A DNA stretch of 64,000 nucleotides from TH5896 sp049578985 (GTDB taxonomy: Archaea; Thermoproteota; Nitrososphaeria; Nitrososphaerales; Nitrososphaeraceae): the NCBI GenBank assembly GCA_049578985.1, contig JBAUMZ010000176.1, positions 1-64,000 of the forward strand. Reading direction: 5' to 3'. Position 1 is the first letter of the stretch. Every line of letters begins with the position of its first letter. The notes below the pieces were generated by a model. It was given only the letters and a program-made list of their open reading frames with translations, searched no databases and was not told where the DNA came from. Positions 63,495 through 64,000 of this stretch are shown here, one piece after another. A program made the position numbers and the translations under genes.

Positions 63495-63671
63495 TTATAA
63501 CATTCTGTGACCATTTGCTGCACAATAACAGTTAGATGTATTATTACATTCATTATGTCTTCCATTATCACAATGCTCACAGATTGTCCTAGAGGATGTT
63601 GCCATTCCTGCTCCGCTCTTTGTCTCAATATATTCCTTCTGTCCTACGGAAATATCTCCCTGGTCCTTCAA
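63495..63671 (-). CDS. 58-residue Cys-rich protein
   Basis: A frame from TTG 63671 to TAA (63495-63497); an internal ATG at about 63605 gives 36 residues. The sequence CEHCDNGRHNECNNTSNCYC has C-x2-C, C, C-x-C with two His; a compact Zn or Cys-knot mini-domain. The long-frame N-terminus LKDQGDISVGQKEYIETKSG is plausible but may be partial. Resembles the other Cys-rich mini-proteins of this window only in type. Confidence 0.5.
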   Translation of the reverse strand: MKDQGDISVGQKEYIETKSGAGMATSSRTICEHCDNGRHNECNNTSNCYCAANGHRML

Positions 63672-64000
63672 TCCAATGATCTATAATATCTTTATCTAAA
63701 TAAGAGTTTGTTCAGATGAGCCAGCCTATACCTTGTTTCTTCAAGGGAAAACATTCCTGCCCAGATACTGAATCTGATTTAAGTCATTCGGAAGTGCGAA
63801 ATTATGACTTGTTTCACAGAAACACGGTCTTCTAAGTCTTTTACTTTCTACATTAAACTCATACGGCTACGCTTTCAATGCCAGACCTCCTGAACGGAGA
63901 GTAATTCTTCATGATAGGATAGACGATTTTCCTAAGCAGTGCGGCGGAATTGTTCAGACGACTCACAGATTACTCAGAGTAATCTATTGCAAACCGTTAT
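63672..64000. other. Window end, nothing recognised
   Basis: No gene, RNA or repeat that I can support. Confidence 0.35.

Overview
The window looks like an accessory, gene-poor stretch of an ammonia-oxidising archaeon of the Nitrososphaeria (Thaumarchaeota). The clues are AT-rich DNA, TATA-box promoters placed for leaderless transcripts, TTG and GTG starts, and families I know from Nitrososphaeraceae: HisKA kinases with a PLD-like sensor half, a HTH/coiled-coil family, small Cys-rich proteins, secreted Asn/Gln/Thr-rich proteins and a double-HTH Lrp regulator. The low G+C resembles Candidatus Nitrosocosmicus more than Nitrososphaera; that placement is inference. I see no rRNA, convincing tRNA, transposase, integrase or CRISPR array.

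Layout. 0-6.4 kb is mostly gene debris: an O-methyltransferase N-terminus, a Cas6 C-terminus, a YVTN propeller piece, secreted-protein tails, a sensor kinase with one in-frame TAG, and a frameshifted HTH/coiled-coil gene. 6.7-12.3 kb carries an MFS transporter, a nitroreductase-like protein and an extracytoplasmic Cache protein. 12.3-15.6 kb is again decayed (beta-protein duplicate, BNR fragment, HEPN-like gene with TAG, UV endonuclease). 15.6-23.3 kb holds an orphan molybdate/tungstate-type permease, a second sensor kinase, PstS, a membrane protein, pyruvoyl arginine decarboxylase and a second MFS. 23.3-37 kb is rich in small proteins (zinc ribbons, paired Cys-containing secreted peptides, UBP zinc finger, thioredoxin, F420-type oxidoreductase, RDD protein, RTX protein). 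37-44 kb has an Lrp-type regulator, a nucleotide-sugar dehydrogenase and two overlapping thymidylate-kinase-like genes. 44-49 kb is small Cys-rich genes and remnants. 49-55 kb is the most coherent part: an FNR-like reductase, Rieske ferredoxin and DUF1404-like membrane protein on one strand, then an ArsR/AHSA1 pair, a short-chain dehydrogenase, another SRPBCC protein and an O-methyltransferase. 55.8-64 kb has a secreted protein, GNAT, a split DUF4396 protein, the intact beta-protein paralogue and a DUF2254 membrane protein.

How it fits together. Few genes form obvious operons: tmk-like pair (4-base overlap), ArsR/AHSA1 (4-base overlap) and perhaps DUF1404-Rieske-FNR. Many transport or sensory genes are orphans (PstS without PstCAB, permease without binding protein or ATPase, kinases without receivers). 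At least fifteen gene remnants, several from repeatedly seen families (YVTN propeller, secreted 'LKPL..G.H' family, methyltransferase, beta protein), show that this region is turning over by duplication and decay. The strongest candidates for new biology are the tmk-like pair with one degenerate P-loop, the DUF1404/Rieske/FNR module, the ATGA-split DUF4396 gene, and single amber codons in otherwise intact reading frames.
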